In this document: piece by piece, positions 6,284 through 12,395 of the stretch
Position numbering within the stretch: the first letter of the stretch is position 1
Layout of the letters: each line of letters begins with the position of its first letter
Assembly (NCBI GenBank): GCA_022710025.1
Contig: JAKLHS010000009.1
Coordinates: 1-12,395 of the forward strand
Length of the DNA stretch: 12,395 nucleotides
Direction of reading: 5' to 3'
Origin: Caldisericota bacterium
GTDB lineage: Bacteria > Caldisericota > Caldisericia > Cryosericales > Cryosericaceae
Made by a program: the position numbers and the translations under genes
The notes under the pieces: model-generated
The model's database searches: none
What the model was told of the DNA's origin: nothing
The model's input: only the letters and a program-made list of their open reading frames with translations

Positions 6284-6862
6284 CTAGATGCGGATACCCG
6301 TCTTGGCCTGAGCTTCCACCATTTCCATGCCGAGGTCGAGAGCCCGCATGTTCAGGTCCAGATGCTGCTTCTTGACGTGTTTCCCTATTGCTTTCCGCAA
6401 TGTTTCCACGCTGACGACCCCGGTAAGGCCCTCGATGACCCCGAGAAGAACGATGTTGAGACCCAATTCCGTCGCGAGTCTGTCGACGAGAGTGCTTCGT
6501 ATAGGGAGAGCCAACAGGTCACGGCATGACTCCTCATTAAGGAAATCAGGCGTCGTCATTACTGAGGAGTCGATGATCACTTCTGTCTTGCGGCTGATGC
6601 CGCCGCCGTACTGACGGAGTCCTTCATCTGTCATCGCGGCAAGCACGTCGGGATCGGTGACTTTGGGGTAAGCAATATGCTTTGAGGAGATGACGAGCTC
6701 GGCTTTTGTGGTGCCTCCCCGCGCTTCCGCTCCGTAGACTTGACTTTGCGTTACGATTTTTCCTTCCATGATAGCTGCCTCGGCCAGGATGATGGAGCCA
6801 AGAATGAGTCCCTGACCTCCGCTGCCGGTCATGCGCAGTTCAAAGCGTTTGTCCGTGCCCAT
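6284..6862 (-). CDS. korC: 2-oxoacid:ferredoxin oxidoreductase, gamma subunit
   Basis: The gamma subunit (POR_gamma family) of a 2-oxoacid:ferredoxin oxidoreductase, which binds the CoA side of the reaction. The 192-residue product shows the family start LRMTGSGGQGLILGSIILAEAA at about 10-31, the YGAEARGG motif near 43-50, and a later NIVLLGVIEGLTG stretch. The start is the ATG at 6862, one base after the beta stop, with an AGGAG Shine-Dalgarno; a longer open frame to 6928 lies inside beta and is rejected. It is the last of the four subunit genes. Its C-terminus may be altered: see the open frame in the gap downstream. Substrate preference (2-oxoglutarate or another 2-oxoacid) cannot be read from this subunit. 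Confidence 0.92.
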   Translation of the reverse strand: MGTDKRFELRMTGSGGQGLILGSIILAEAAIMEGKIVTQSQVYGAEARGGTTKAELVISSKHIAYPKVTDPDVLAAMTDEGLRQYGGGISRKTEVIIDSSVMTTPDFLNEESCRDLLALPIRSTLVDRLATELGLNIVLLGVIEGLTGVVSVETLRKAIGKHVKKQHLDLNMRALDLGMEMVEAQAKTGIRI

Positions 6863-6863
6863 G

Positions 6864-7658
6864 TCAGGATTGCTCCTTTGCGGCGTCGATGTCAGCTTGC
6901 CGTGCGCCGATGATATTGACGAATTCACCGATCACGACTTTGCCTGCAAGTTCTTCAGGATTCTTTTTGTCCGCTACATTCTTGAGAACCATCCAGTCTT
7001 TCTGAGAAGTGATCATCTGACCGGCGCTTCCCTTTCTGTTGAAGCGTCCATAGTATGTCGGACACTGCGCCACGGCATCCACAAGAGAGAACCCTCTGTG
7101 GCTGATAGCTTTGCGAAGATGGTCGACAAGGTGTTTTGTGAAATAGATTCCCGATCGCGCAACGTACGTGGCCCCGGCGCCTGTCGCGAGATTGACCAGA
7201 TCAAATGGTCTGTCCATATTGCCGCTAGGAGTTGTTGTCGTGATCGATGCCGCAGGTGTGAGTGGAGACGCCTGCCCGCCTGTCATTCCGTAGTTGTAGT
7301 TATTGAAAACGACGACGGTGATATCTACATCGCGACGCGCGGCATGGATAAGGTGGTTTCCACCGATAGCCGAACAGTCGCCGTCACCGGTGAGGACGAT
7401 AACGCTCAAGTCCGGGTTCGCCAATTTGATGCCCGTCGCTGTGGGGATAGCTCGTCCATGGAGAGTGTGTACATTATCAAACGCTGTATAGGCCGGCGCT
7501 CGCGAGGAACAACCGATCCCCGATACGAGAACGACCTTGTCGGGATCAAGCTGCAACTGGCTGATGGCCTCAAGCAGAGCTCTGAGCACGATGCCGTTGC
7601 CGCAGCCGGGACACCATATATTGGGCAGTCGTTCACTGCGCAGGAAGTCAAGTCTCAT
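6864..7658 (-). CDS. korB: 2-oxoacid:ferredoxin oxidoreductase, beta subunit (TPP-binding)
   Basis: The catalytic thiamine-diphosphate subunit. At 264 residues it has the expected length. It shows CPGCGNG at 16-22, a third cysteine at 50 (GIGCSSR) and a fourth at about 199 (CPTYYGRFN), which together fit the single 4Fe-4S cluster of the family. The TPP/Mg motif GDGDCSAIGGNH at 91-102 ends at FNN 118-120, and YGMTGGQ follows at 123-129. The pattern is that of KorB-like enzymes, which oxidatively decarboxylate 2-oxoglutarate to succinyl-CoA with ferredoxin reduction, or run in reverse; the exact acid remains inferred. The ATG overlaps the alpha stop (ATGA), with the Shine-Dalgarno GGAGGAG inside the end of alpha. 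Confidence 0.95.
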   Translation of the reverse strand: MRLDFLRSERLPNIWCPGCGNGIVLRALLEAISQLQLDPDKVVLVSGIGCSSRAPAYTAFDNVHTLHGRAIPTATGIKLANPDLSVIVLTGDGDCSAIGGNHLIHAARRDVDITVVVFNNYNYGMTGGQASPLTPAASITTTTPSGNMDRPFDLVNLATGAGATYVARSGIYFTKHLVDHLRKAISHRGFSLVDAVAQCPTYYGRFNRKGSAGQMITSQKDWMVLKNVADKKNPEELAGKVVIGEFVNIIGARQADIDAAKEQS

Positions 7659-8782
7659 AGATTCTCCTCCTGCAGGAAATCCAGGATATCCTGCGGACTG
7701 ATCAGATCGCCATTGATCTTGTTCATGGGAACGACTTTCCTGGAATCCCCAAACACCCTCTTGATGAGCAGAACGAGCTGACCGGAGTTGAGCTCGGGAA
7801 CGATGATCGTCCGTGCGCTCCCTGCGGCTTGGCGAATGCGATCATCGTCAAACGGGAACAGTGTGACGAGCCGCAATGCCCCCGCCTTTCTTCCTCGAGA
7901 TCGCAGCGTCTCGACGGTTTCGCTCACACCGCGTGCGGTGATGCCGAAACTGACGAAGAGGATCTCTGCATCTTCCACGCGGTCGGTCTCAAACTGGATG
8001 ATGTCATCCAGATTGTTGAACAGCTTATCCCGCAGTCGTTCGACTAACGCCTCGGCGACGTGGCCGTTGGCTGTCTGAAAACCGGACTCTCCGTGGACGA
8101 GTCCAGTGAAACTGGTATGAAAACCTGTGCCTATGTTGGCGATGGCTGGAACGAGAGATATGTCGGTTCGGTAGGGGAGATACCCGCTCTTTTCCACAGG
8201 CAGCTTTCGATCGGTGAGAGTGGGGGAAACACTCACGTCGATGGGCTCCCGGAGATGCGAGATAGTCTCATCGGAAAGCACGATGACCGGGTTGCGGTAT
8301 TTTTCTGCAAGGTTGACTGCGCGGATAGTGAGCCGGTACGATTCTTCAACACTGGCGGGTGACAAAACGATGATCCAATGGTCGCCGTGAGTTCCCCAGC
8401 GACTCTGCATGAGGTCCATCTGCGATACCTTCGTGGGCATGCCCGTCGAGGGGCCGTAGCGCATCGACTCCAGAAGAACGATCGGCGCCTCTACCATGCA
8501 AGCATAGCCAAGACCTTCCTGCATGAGAGAAAACCCTGGCCCCGATGTCGCTGTGAGGACTTTCTTGCCTGCAAGGGATGCTCCAATGATAGCCATGATG
8601 CTGGCGATCTCGTCTTCCATTTGCAGGAAAACGCCGCCCACCTCGGGCATCCGGCGAGCCATGATCTCGGCGATCTCCGAAGACGGCGTGATCGGGTACC
8701 CGGCATAGAATCTGACGCCGGCGGCGATAGCCCCCTCAGCTACAGCTTCGTTGCCTTGCATCAGCACCACATGCTCATTCAT
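7655..8782 (-). CDS. korA: 2-oxoacid:ferredoxin oxidoreductase, alpha subunit
   Basis: A 375-residue subunit carrying the pyrimidine-binding and transketolase-C-like domains. Motifs: GYPITPSSE at 28-36, MEDEIASIMAIIGAS near 55-69, TSGPGFSLMQEG near 79-90, RYGPSTGMPT near 108-117 and HGD near 132-134. These match the KorA group (2-oxoglutarate type) more than pyruvate (Por) enzymes, in which domains are often fused with delta and gamma. Here all four subunits are separate, which is the pattern of many anaerobes. The ATG overlaps the ferredoxin subunit stop by 8 bases (ATGAATGA), and its own stop overlaps beta. In the cytoplasm it would supply reduced ferredoxin or, run in reverse, fix CO2. Confidence 0.95.
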   Translation of the reverse strand: MNEHVVLMQGNEAVAEGAIAAGVRFYAGYPITPSSEIAEIMARRMPEVGGVFLQMEDEIASIMAIIGASLAGKKVLTATSGPGFSLMQEGLGYACMVEAPIVLLESMRYGPSTGMPTKVSQMDLMQSRWGTHGDHWIIVLSPASVEESYRLTIRAVNLAEKYRNPVIVLSDETISHLREPIDVSVSPTLTDRKLPVEKSGYLPYRTDISLVPAIANIGTGFHTSFTGLVHGESGFQTANGHVAEALVERLRDKLFNNLDDIIQFETDRVEDAEILFVSFGITARGVSETVETLRSRGRKAGALRLVTLFPFDDDRIRQAAGSARTIIVPELNSGQLVLLIKRVFGDSRKVVPMNKINGDLISPQDILDFLQEENL

Positions 8783-8987
8783 CCTTCACCTCTTCTACCG
8801 TGAGTGCGAAGTCCGGGCAGTGGTCGACGCACATTTGGCATCCGATGCAGTCCTGTGGATGCACGATCGCGTGCCGGTCGTTCCGATCGATCTCATAGAC
8901 CTTCTTCGGACAAACGGCGACACATATGCCGCAATTCTTGCACCATTTCCTGTAGTGCGTGATCTTATACGATTTCCTCTCTGGCAT
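8775..8987 (-). CDS. korD: 2-oxoacid:ferredoxin oxidoreductase, delta (2x4Fe-4S ferredoxin) subunit
   Basis: A 70-residue ferredoxin-like subunit with two complete 4Fe-4S motifs: C16-x2-C19-x2-C22-x3-C26-P and C47-x2-C50-x2-C53-x3-C57-P. It relays electrons from the TPP site to soluble ferredoxin. An open frame runs further upstream to 9026, but the ATG at 8987 has a strong AGGAGGAG Shine-Dalgarno 5 bases before it and gives the normal length. The first 23 bases overlap the 3' end of tatD. It is first in the D-A-B-C order typical of 2-oxoglutarate:ferredoxin oxidoreductases. Confidence 0.94.
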   Translation of the reverse strand: MPERKSYKITHYRKWCKNCGICVAVCPKKVYEIDRNDRHAIVHPQDCIGCQMCVDHCPDFALTVEEVKDE

Positions 8988-9762
8988 GTCTACTCCTCCT
9001 GTCTCCGCAAAACAACGCGCAGGCATTGTTGCGAAGTTGCTGACTCAGATCGACGATATCCTTGCCAAGCAGCGAGCCGACTGTCTGGTAGGTGTATTTC
9101 ACATAGGATGGCTCATTGCGCTTGCCTCGACAAGGGACGGGTGGCAGGTACGGCGAGTCGGTCTCGAGGAGGAGGCACTCGACGGGGCACGCCTTGACGG
9201 CCTCTCTCGTGGCATCGGCGCCCGGATATGTCACATTCCCTGTAAATGAAACATAGAACCCCATGTCGATCGCCCGATTCAGCTCCTGGACAGTACCGCC
9301 GAAGCAATGCATGACACCACGGAGACCGGGGAATGCATGCATCATGTCGAGACACTGCGTGACTGCATATCGGGAATGCACGATGACAGGGAGTGCAGAT
9401 TCCAAGGCAAGCTGGAGGTGCTCTTCGAAGACTGCACGTTGGAGATCCTCCGCAGGCGTACCCTCTTTTCGGTCGAGTCCTGTTTCTCCAATGGCGACGA
9501 TTCTATCGCGGTGTTGTACCAGAAGATCGTGTAGTACCTTTGCATAATCATGATCGGCAGTAGCGCAATCCTCCGGATGAACTCCGATAGCCGCGTAAAC
9601 ATCAGGCTCCCGCTGAGCCAGGAACGCGGCCTGTGTGGAGGATTCGATATCAACACCAGGCACAATCATCCATGCGCCCCCGGCGGCACGAAAGCGGGTC
9701 AGTACTTCTTCACGGTCGTGATCGTACGAGTCCATCTGGATGTGTGCATGAGTATCGATCAT
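8965..9762 (-). CDS. tatD: TatD-family metal-dependent hydrolase (DNase)
   Basis: TatD proteins are TIM-barrel, two-metal hydrolases with reported 3'-5' exonuclease/DNase activity. The metal ligands are visible: THAH at 4-7, the Glu of IGETGLD, VIVHSR, MHCFGG and the Asp of ETDSPYLPP. The product has 265 residues from the ATG at 9762, which gives the canonical MIDTHAH start. An in-frame TTG at 9777 overlaps the metG stop (TTGA) and has a GGAG about 10 bases upstream, so the start could be five codons earlier. The metG-tatD order is widespread. The last eight codons overlap korD and its Shine-Dalgarno, giving an unusual charged tail (RRSRHAREEIV). Confidence 0.93.
   Translation of the reverse strand: MIDTHAHIQMDSYDHDREEVLTRFRAAGGAWMIVPGVDIESSTQAAFLAQREPDVYAAIGVHPEDCATADHDYAKVLHDLLVQHRDRIVAIGETGLDRKEGTPAEDLQRAVFEEHLQLALESALPVIVHSRYAVTQCLDMMHAFPGLRGVMHCFGGTVQELNRAIDMGFYVSFTGNVTYPGADATREAVKACPVECLLLETDSPYLPPVPCRGKRNEPSYVKYTYQTVGSLLGKDIVDLSQQLRNNACALFCGDRRSRHAREEIV
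8993..9000 (-). promoter_or_regulatory. Shine-Dalgarno of korD
   Basis: AGGAGGAG on the minus strand, 5 bases upstream of ATG 8987, and inside the coding sequence of the last residues of tatD. It decides the korD start against the upstream extension. Confidence 0.8.
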
Positions 9763-9773
9763 GACCACCGTGC

Positions 9774-11723
9774 TCAATGTATGTCTGCTCCGTCCGGCAA
9801 GCCCGACATAGGAGTGAGCAGGGCCATCTCCTCACCTGCCGAGGCAGCGAGAAGCATGCCGTGCGATGTGATGCCCCTCAGCTTGCGAGGCTGTAAATTG
9901 GCAACGATGACGATTTGCCTACCCACGAGATCCGCGGGCTCATAGTGCTTACCGATTCCAGCAACAATGGTTCGTTCCTCGTTTCCGACTCTTGCCCGGA
10001 TCTTGACAAGTTTGTCGGTTTCCGGCACTCGCTCGGCTTCCAGGATGGTGGCTACGCGCAAGTGTATCTTGGCGAAGTCATCAATGGTGACGAGCTCTTC
10101 TGCAGAAGACGGGGCGGGAGCTGGAGATTGAGACGGCAGCTGGGTCGTTGCGCTCGCCTTTCTGGCTGTCTGAGCGGAGAGGAAACGTTCCAACTGGTCC
10201 GGCTGAATACGAGGGAAGAGCACGGTCGAGTCCACCTGCGGCACCATCGGTCCGGGGCTGTTCCATGTGAGGTCGATCCAGTTGCTCTGTGGTCTGTTGA
10301 TAGCGCTCAGGATGCGGCTGGCAACGGTCGGCATGCATGGTTCGATGAGGTTTGCAACGTACCACAAACCCGTGAGAAGAGTAGCCAGGTGCGACGAAAG
10401 CGCCACAAAATCGTTGCTCTTGGCAAGTGCCCAAGGTTTGTCATCCTCAATCATCTTGTTCAGGAGGTTGATCAAGCCCCAGCTTTTCTCAAGTCCAGCG
10501 GAGAACTGCAATGCATCATAGTCCGCTCGGATTGCGGCGATTGCCGTCTCGAAGACACGTCCTACATCCATCTTCGGTTCGAGCGACTGCCCTCCGAGTT
10601 TGTCTTTGTATCTGGAAAACATATTCAGCGTGCGGTTGAGCAGGTTTCCCAGATCGTTGGCGAGGTCTGTGTTGAAACGCAGAAGAAGCCGCTGGCTGGA
10701 AAAATCGGCATCCAATCCATAGGTGCTCTCACGGCAGAGGTAGTATCGAACAACATCCACCGCCAGTGAATCATCGACGCCGATCATGGAGCTCAGGTCG
10801 GTAATAAGCGCAGCCGGATCGACGACGTTCCCCAGAGATTTGGACATTTTCTCGCCCTCGAAGTTCCAGAACCCGTGGGCGAAGATATGCCGTGGAAGCG
10901 CCATTTCCAACGCAAGGAGCATGGCTGGCCAGATGATACCGTGAAATCGTGTGATGTCTTTGCCGATGAGGTGCAGATCGGCGGGCCAGTCTTTCGCAAA
11001 ACGTTCCGTCCCGTATCCGGCCGTCGTTGCATAGTTTATGAGGGCGTCGAACCATACATAGACTGTCTGGTTTTCATCAAAGGGAACCGGTACGCCCCAT
11101 TTCACTGTCGAACGCGAAACAGAGATGTCCTTCAGCCCTCCCCTGATCACATTGATGAGTTCGTTATAGCGAGCTTCCGGACTGACGAAGTCCGGGTGAT
11201 CCTCATACCATTGCTGCAAGCGGTCCTGATATCGTGACAAGCGGAAGAAGTAGTTCGCCTCAGAAACGTGCTGGACATCCAGCCCGCAGTGCGGGCATTT
11301 GCCGCCGACGAGATCGGATTCCAGAAGGAACTCCTCATCTTTCACGCAGTACCAGCCTTCATAGGACCCTTTGTAGATATCTCCATGATCATACAGTTTC
11401 TGGAACATGTCCTGGACGACCTTGACGTGGTCTGCGTCAGTCGTGCGTATGAAGCGCGAATAACTGATACCGAGCTTGTCGAAAAGCGATTTCCATGCAG
11501 CGGCCGCTTGTGCAGTGTATTCCGCGACAGGCAGGCCCAGGTTCTGGGCAGTCCGTTCCACCTTCTGCGAGTGCTCGTCCGTGCCCGTGGAAAACAGAAC
11601 CTGTTTGCCGAGTTTGCGTTGATAGCGGGCGACAAAATCTGCGGCAATGGTTTCTGAGACGGAACCAAGATGAGGTTTGTCGTTGATGTAATAAATGGCA
11701 GTCGTAAGGAAATACCGTTCCAC
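9774..11723 (-). CDS. metG: Methionyl-tRNA synthetase
   Basis: Class I aminoacyl-tRNA synthetase that charges tRNA-Met. The 649-residue product has the HIGH-type motif (PHLGS at 17-21), TGTDEHSQK near 46-54, KMSKS at 292-296 and the anticodon-binding helical domain after about 350. The zinc insertion shows C126, C143 and C146 with Asp129 where a second Cys often stands (CVKD...CPHC). A C-terminal tRNA-binding OB domain (EMAP-II/Trbp111 type) covers about 545-649, with IDDFAKIHLRVA at its start and ANLQPRKLRGITSHGMLLAA, joined by a Pro/Ser/Gln-rich linker. The start is GTG with a GGAGG Shine-Dalgarno at 11731-11735. It is the second gene of the leftward string, 36 bases after the Roadblock gene. 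Confidence 0.98.
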   Translation of the reverse strand: MERYFLTTAIYYINDKPHLGSVSETIAADFVARYQRKLGKQVLFSTGTDEHSQKVERTAQNLGLPVAEYTAQAAAAWKSLFDKLGISYSRFIRTTDADHVKVVQDMFQKLYDHGDIYKGSYEGWYCVKDEEFLLESDLVGGKCPHCGLDVQHVSEANYFFRLSRYQDRLQQWYEDHPDFVSPEARYNELINVIRGGLKDISVSRSTVKWGVPVPFDENQTVYVWFDALINYATTAGYGTERFAKDWPADLHLIGKDITRFHGIIWPAMLLALEMALPRHIFAHGFWNFEGEKMSKSLGNVVDPAALITDLSSMIGVDDSLAVDVVRYYLCRESTYGLDADFSSQRLLLRFNTDLANDLGNLLNRTLNMFSRYKDKLGGQSLEPKMDVGRVFETAIAAIRADYDALQFSAGLEKSWGLINLLNKMIEDDKPWALAKSNDFVALSSHLATLLTGLWYVANLIEPCMPTVASRILSAINRPQSNWIDLTWNSPGPMVPQVDSTVLFPRIQPDQLERFLSAQTARKASATTQLPSQSPAPAPSSAEELVTIDDFAKIHLRVATILEAERVPETDKLVKIRARVGNEERTIVAGIGKHYEPADLVGRQIVIVANLQPRKLRGITSHGMLLAASAGEEMALLTPMSGLPDGADIH

Positions 11724-11730
11724 GGGTCGT

Positions 11731-11735
11731 CCTCC
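11731..11735 (-). promoter_or_regulatory. Shine-Dalgarno of metG
   Basis: GGAGG on the minus strand, 7 bases before the GTG at 11723. It supports this non-ATG start, which also gives the normal N-terminus ERYFLTTAIYY. Confidence 0.8.
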
Positions 11736-11759
11736 AGCTATGCAGGATGTGACGCTGGT

Positions 11760-12110
11760 TCAGGCGGTTTCTGTGAGCTCCTTGATCGCGCGGCTCATGG
11801 CAAGCCGTACCATACCCAGGTTGGTCTGCTTTGTCGTCAGGATGCTCAGAATGCTCTGACCTGTCCGAGTCATGAGTATGCGACCGGTCGTCGTTTCCAC
11901 ATCCAGATCGGTAAGTTTGCCCAGATCGACTTGGGTGACGATCTGTTGCATGTATCCGGCAAATGACAGGACCATGCCGCGAACGACGGGGGGAGGAACG
12001 TCCATGTCCGAAGCGGTGTATTGAATGGTTCCGTCAAGATCTGTGAGGATGACTGCGAGGACTCCCGGGGAAGACTTGAGCTTGTCTAGTGTCTCTTGCA
12101 CGGCGACCAC
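11760..12110 (-). CDS. Roadblock/LC7 domain protein
   Basis: A single-domain protein of 116 residues with the Roadblock/LC7 pattern: an N-terminal helix (VQETLDKLKSSPG), a strand GVLAVILTDLDGTIQYTAS at about 16-34, a central helix (VVRGMVLSFAGYMQQ), two strands around TTTGRILMTRTGQSILSILT, and a final helix. These proteins usually regulate or scaffold small GTPases (MglB acts on MglA) or sit in dimeric signalling complexes. No GTPase gene is in the window. GTG at 12110 is chosen as the start; a second GTG at 12101 in frame is possible, since the AAAGG upstream is only 3 bases from the first. It heads the leftward gene string, 36 bases before metG. Its role here is unknown. Confidence 0.85.
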   Translation of the reverse strand: MVAVQETLDKLKSSPGVLAVILTDLDGTIQYTASDMDVPPPVVRGMVLSFAGYMQQIVTQVDLGKLTDLDVETTTGRILMTRTGQSILSILTTKQTNLGMVRLAMSRAIKELTETA

Positions 12111-12162
12111 CAGCCTTTCTACATGTCAAGATGAAGTCCACAACATGCATCTGAACACGAAC

Positions 12163-12190
12163 ATGATATGCCCAAACCCGATTTGTGCAA
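12163..12190 (-). promoter_or_regulatory. Candidate sigma70 promoter for the leftward string
   Basis: On the minus strand, a -10-like TATCAT (12168-12163) lies 16 bases from a weak -35-like TTGCAC (12190-12185). The implied leader is about 45 bases to the GTG at 12110. The -10 matches five of six bases, the -35 three of six. It is inferred, and supported by the divergent intergenic position. Confidence 0.4.
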
Positions 12191-12205
12191 CGGAAACGGG
12201 TCACA

Positions 12206-12233
12206 TTGCCATGACAGCCAGTGATCATACAAT
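12206..12233 (+). promoter_or_regulatory. Candidate sigma70 promoter for rsfS
   Basis: TTGCCA (12206-12211) and TACAAT (12228-12233) are separated by 16 bases, a good sigma70-like pair on the plus strand. Transcription would start near 12240, about 30 bases before the rsfS ATG. It is the clearest promoter candidate in the window. Confidence 0.55.
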
Positions 12234-12239
12234 AATCAC
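12221..12239. repeat. Imperfect operator-like inverted repeat over the rsfS -10 element
   Basis: GTGAT and ATCAC form 5-base arms around a 9-base centre that contains the -10 hexamer TACAAT. A TGATCA palindrome is nested at 12222-12227. It could be a repressor site, but arms this short can occur by chance. Confidence 0.3.
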
Positions 12240-12269
12240 AGAAGGATCATAGTGACACATGAGGTGTTC

Positions 12270-12395
12270 ATGAACGGAAAGCGACTGGCAAATCGTATCG
12301 TCATGGAGTGCGAGAAGATGGGGGCTGAGGATGTTCGACTGATAGACGTCAGAAGTCGGAGCCCCTTCTTCGATTTCCTGGTTATCGCCACAGTA
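12270..12395 (+). CDS. rsfS: Ribosomal silencing factor RsfS, N-terminal part
   Basis: The first 42 codons of an RsfS/Iojap-family protein; the gene runs off the right edge. RsfS binds ribosomal protein uL14 on the large subunit and blocks subunit joining when nutrients are short. The translation shows a leading helix (NGKRLANRIV), then DVRLIDVRSRSPFFDFLVIAT, which matches the family core of ID-V-S-F-DYFVIAT. ATG 12270 has GAGGTG just upstream. A GTG at 12252, in frame and preceded by GAAGGA, is an alternative start adding six residues. This is the only rightward gene, and it is divergent from the Roadblock-metG string. Confidence 0.88.
   Translation, partial: MNGKRLANRIVMECEKMGAEDVRLIDVRSRSPFFDFLVIATV

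Noticed and set aside
6831..7781. A 316-codon open frame on the plus strand opposite the gamma and beta subunit genes.
   Set aside because: It is antisense to two clearly recognised genes, has no family likeness, and long antisense frames are expected from the codon bias here.
9915..10769. A 284-codon open frame on the plus strand opposite metG.
   Set aside because: It is fully antisense to a highly conserved synthetase gene and its translation shows no recognisable domain.

Overview
The window is one dense bacterial gene string. Fifteen genes run leftward (minus strand) from about 12110 down to position 1, and one gene starts rightward at the far right end. The leftward junctions overlap by a few bases (ATGA, GTGA and 8-base overlaps) or are separated by a few bases. 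The exceptions are 36 bases before metG, 84 bases before the radical SAM gene and 11 bases (or a 4-base overlap) before tatD. The layout therefore looks like one long operon or a few nested ones. No tRNA, rRNA, CRISPR, insertion sequence or convincing terminator was seen, and no stretch longer than 300 bases lacks a gene.

Transcribed from right to left: (a) 12110-8965 encodes a small Roadblock/LC7 protein, methionyl-tRNA synthetase (metG) and a TatD-family metal hydrolase. (b) 8987-6284 encodes a four-subunit 2-oxoacid:ferredoxin oxidoreductase in the order ferredoxin (delta), alpha, beta, gamma, most like the 2-oxoglutarate (Kor) type. (c) 6199-5303 encodes a radical SAM protein resembling the AmmeMemoRadiSam enzyme. 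(d) 5306-3151 encodes ApbE (FAD:protein FMN transferase), a membrane-anchored NusG-domain-II protein, a Gx-transporter/heptaprenyl diphosphate synthase component I family membrane protein and a DUF4321 membrane protein. (e) 3154-1 encodes the cell-shape block: maf, mreB, mreC, mreD and the N-terminus of PBP2 (mrdA). On the plus strand at 12270 the ribosomal silencing factor rsfS begins and runs off the window.

The organism is probably a rod-shaped anaerobic bacterium: it has MreBCD/PBP2 and a ferredoxin-linked 2-oxoacid oxidoreductase. GC is roughly in the mid-fifties by eye, Shine-Dalgarno sites are strong, and GTG starts are common. The phylum cannot be fixed from sequence alone. A deep anaerobic lineage such as Caldisericota/Cryosericota or a Firmicutes relative would fit, but this is a guess.

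The most interesting parts are: the ApbE / NusG-II / Gx / DUF4321 block, which recalls flavin-based membrane electron-transfer loci but has no visible flavinylated carrier; the radical SAM gene without AMMECR1 or Memo partners; an open, coding-like frame that fills the one larger gap and ends in an 8-base overlap with the radical SAM start, suggesting the gamma subunit gene may be frameshifted; a G8 tract whose -1 slippage would fuse the Gx protein to DUF4321; and a lone Roadblock protein at the head of the string.
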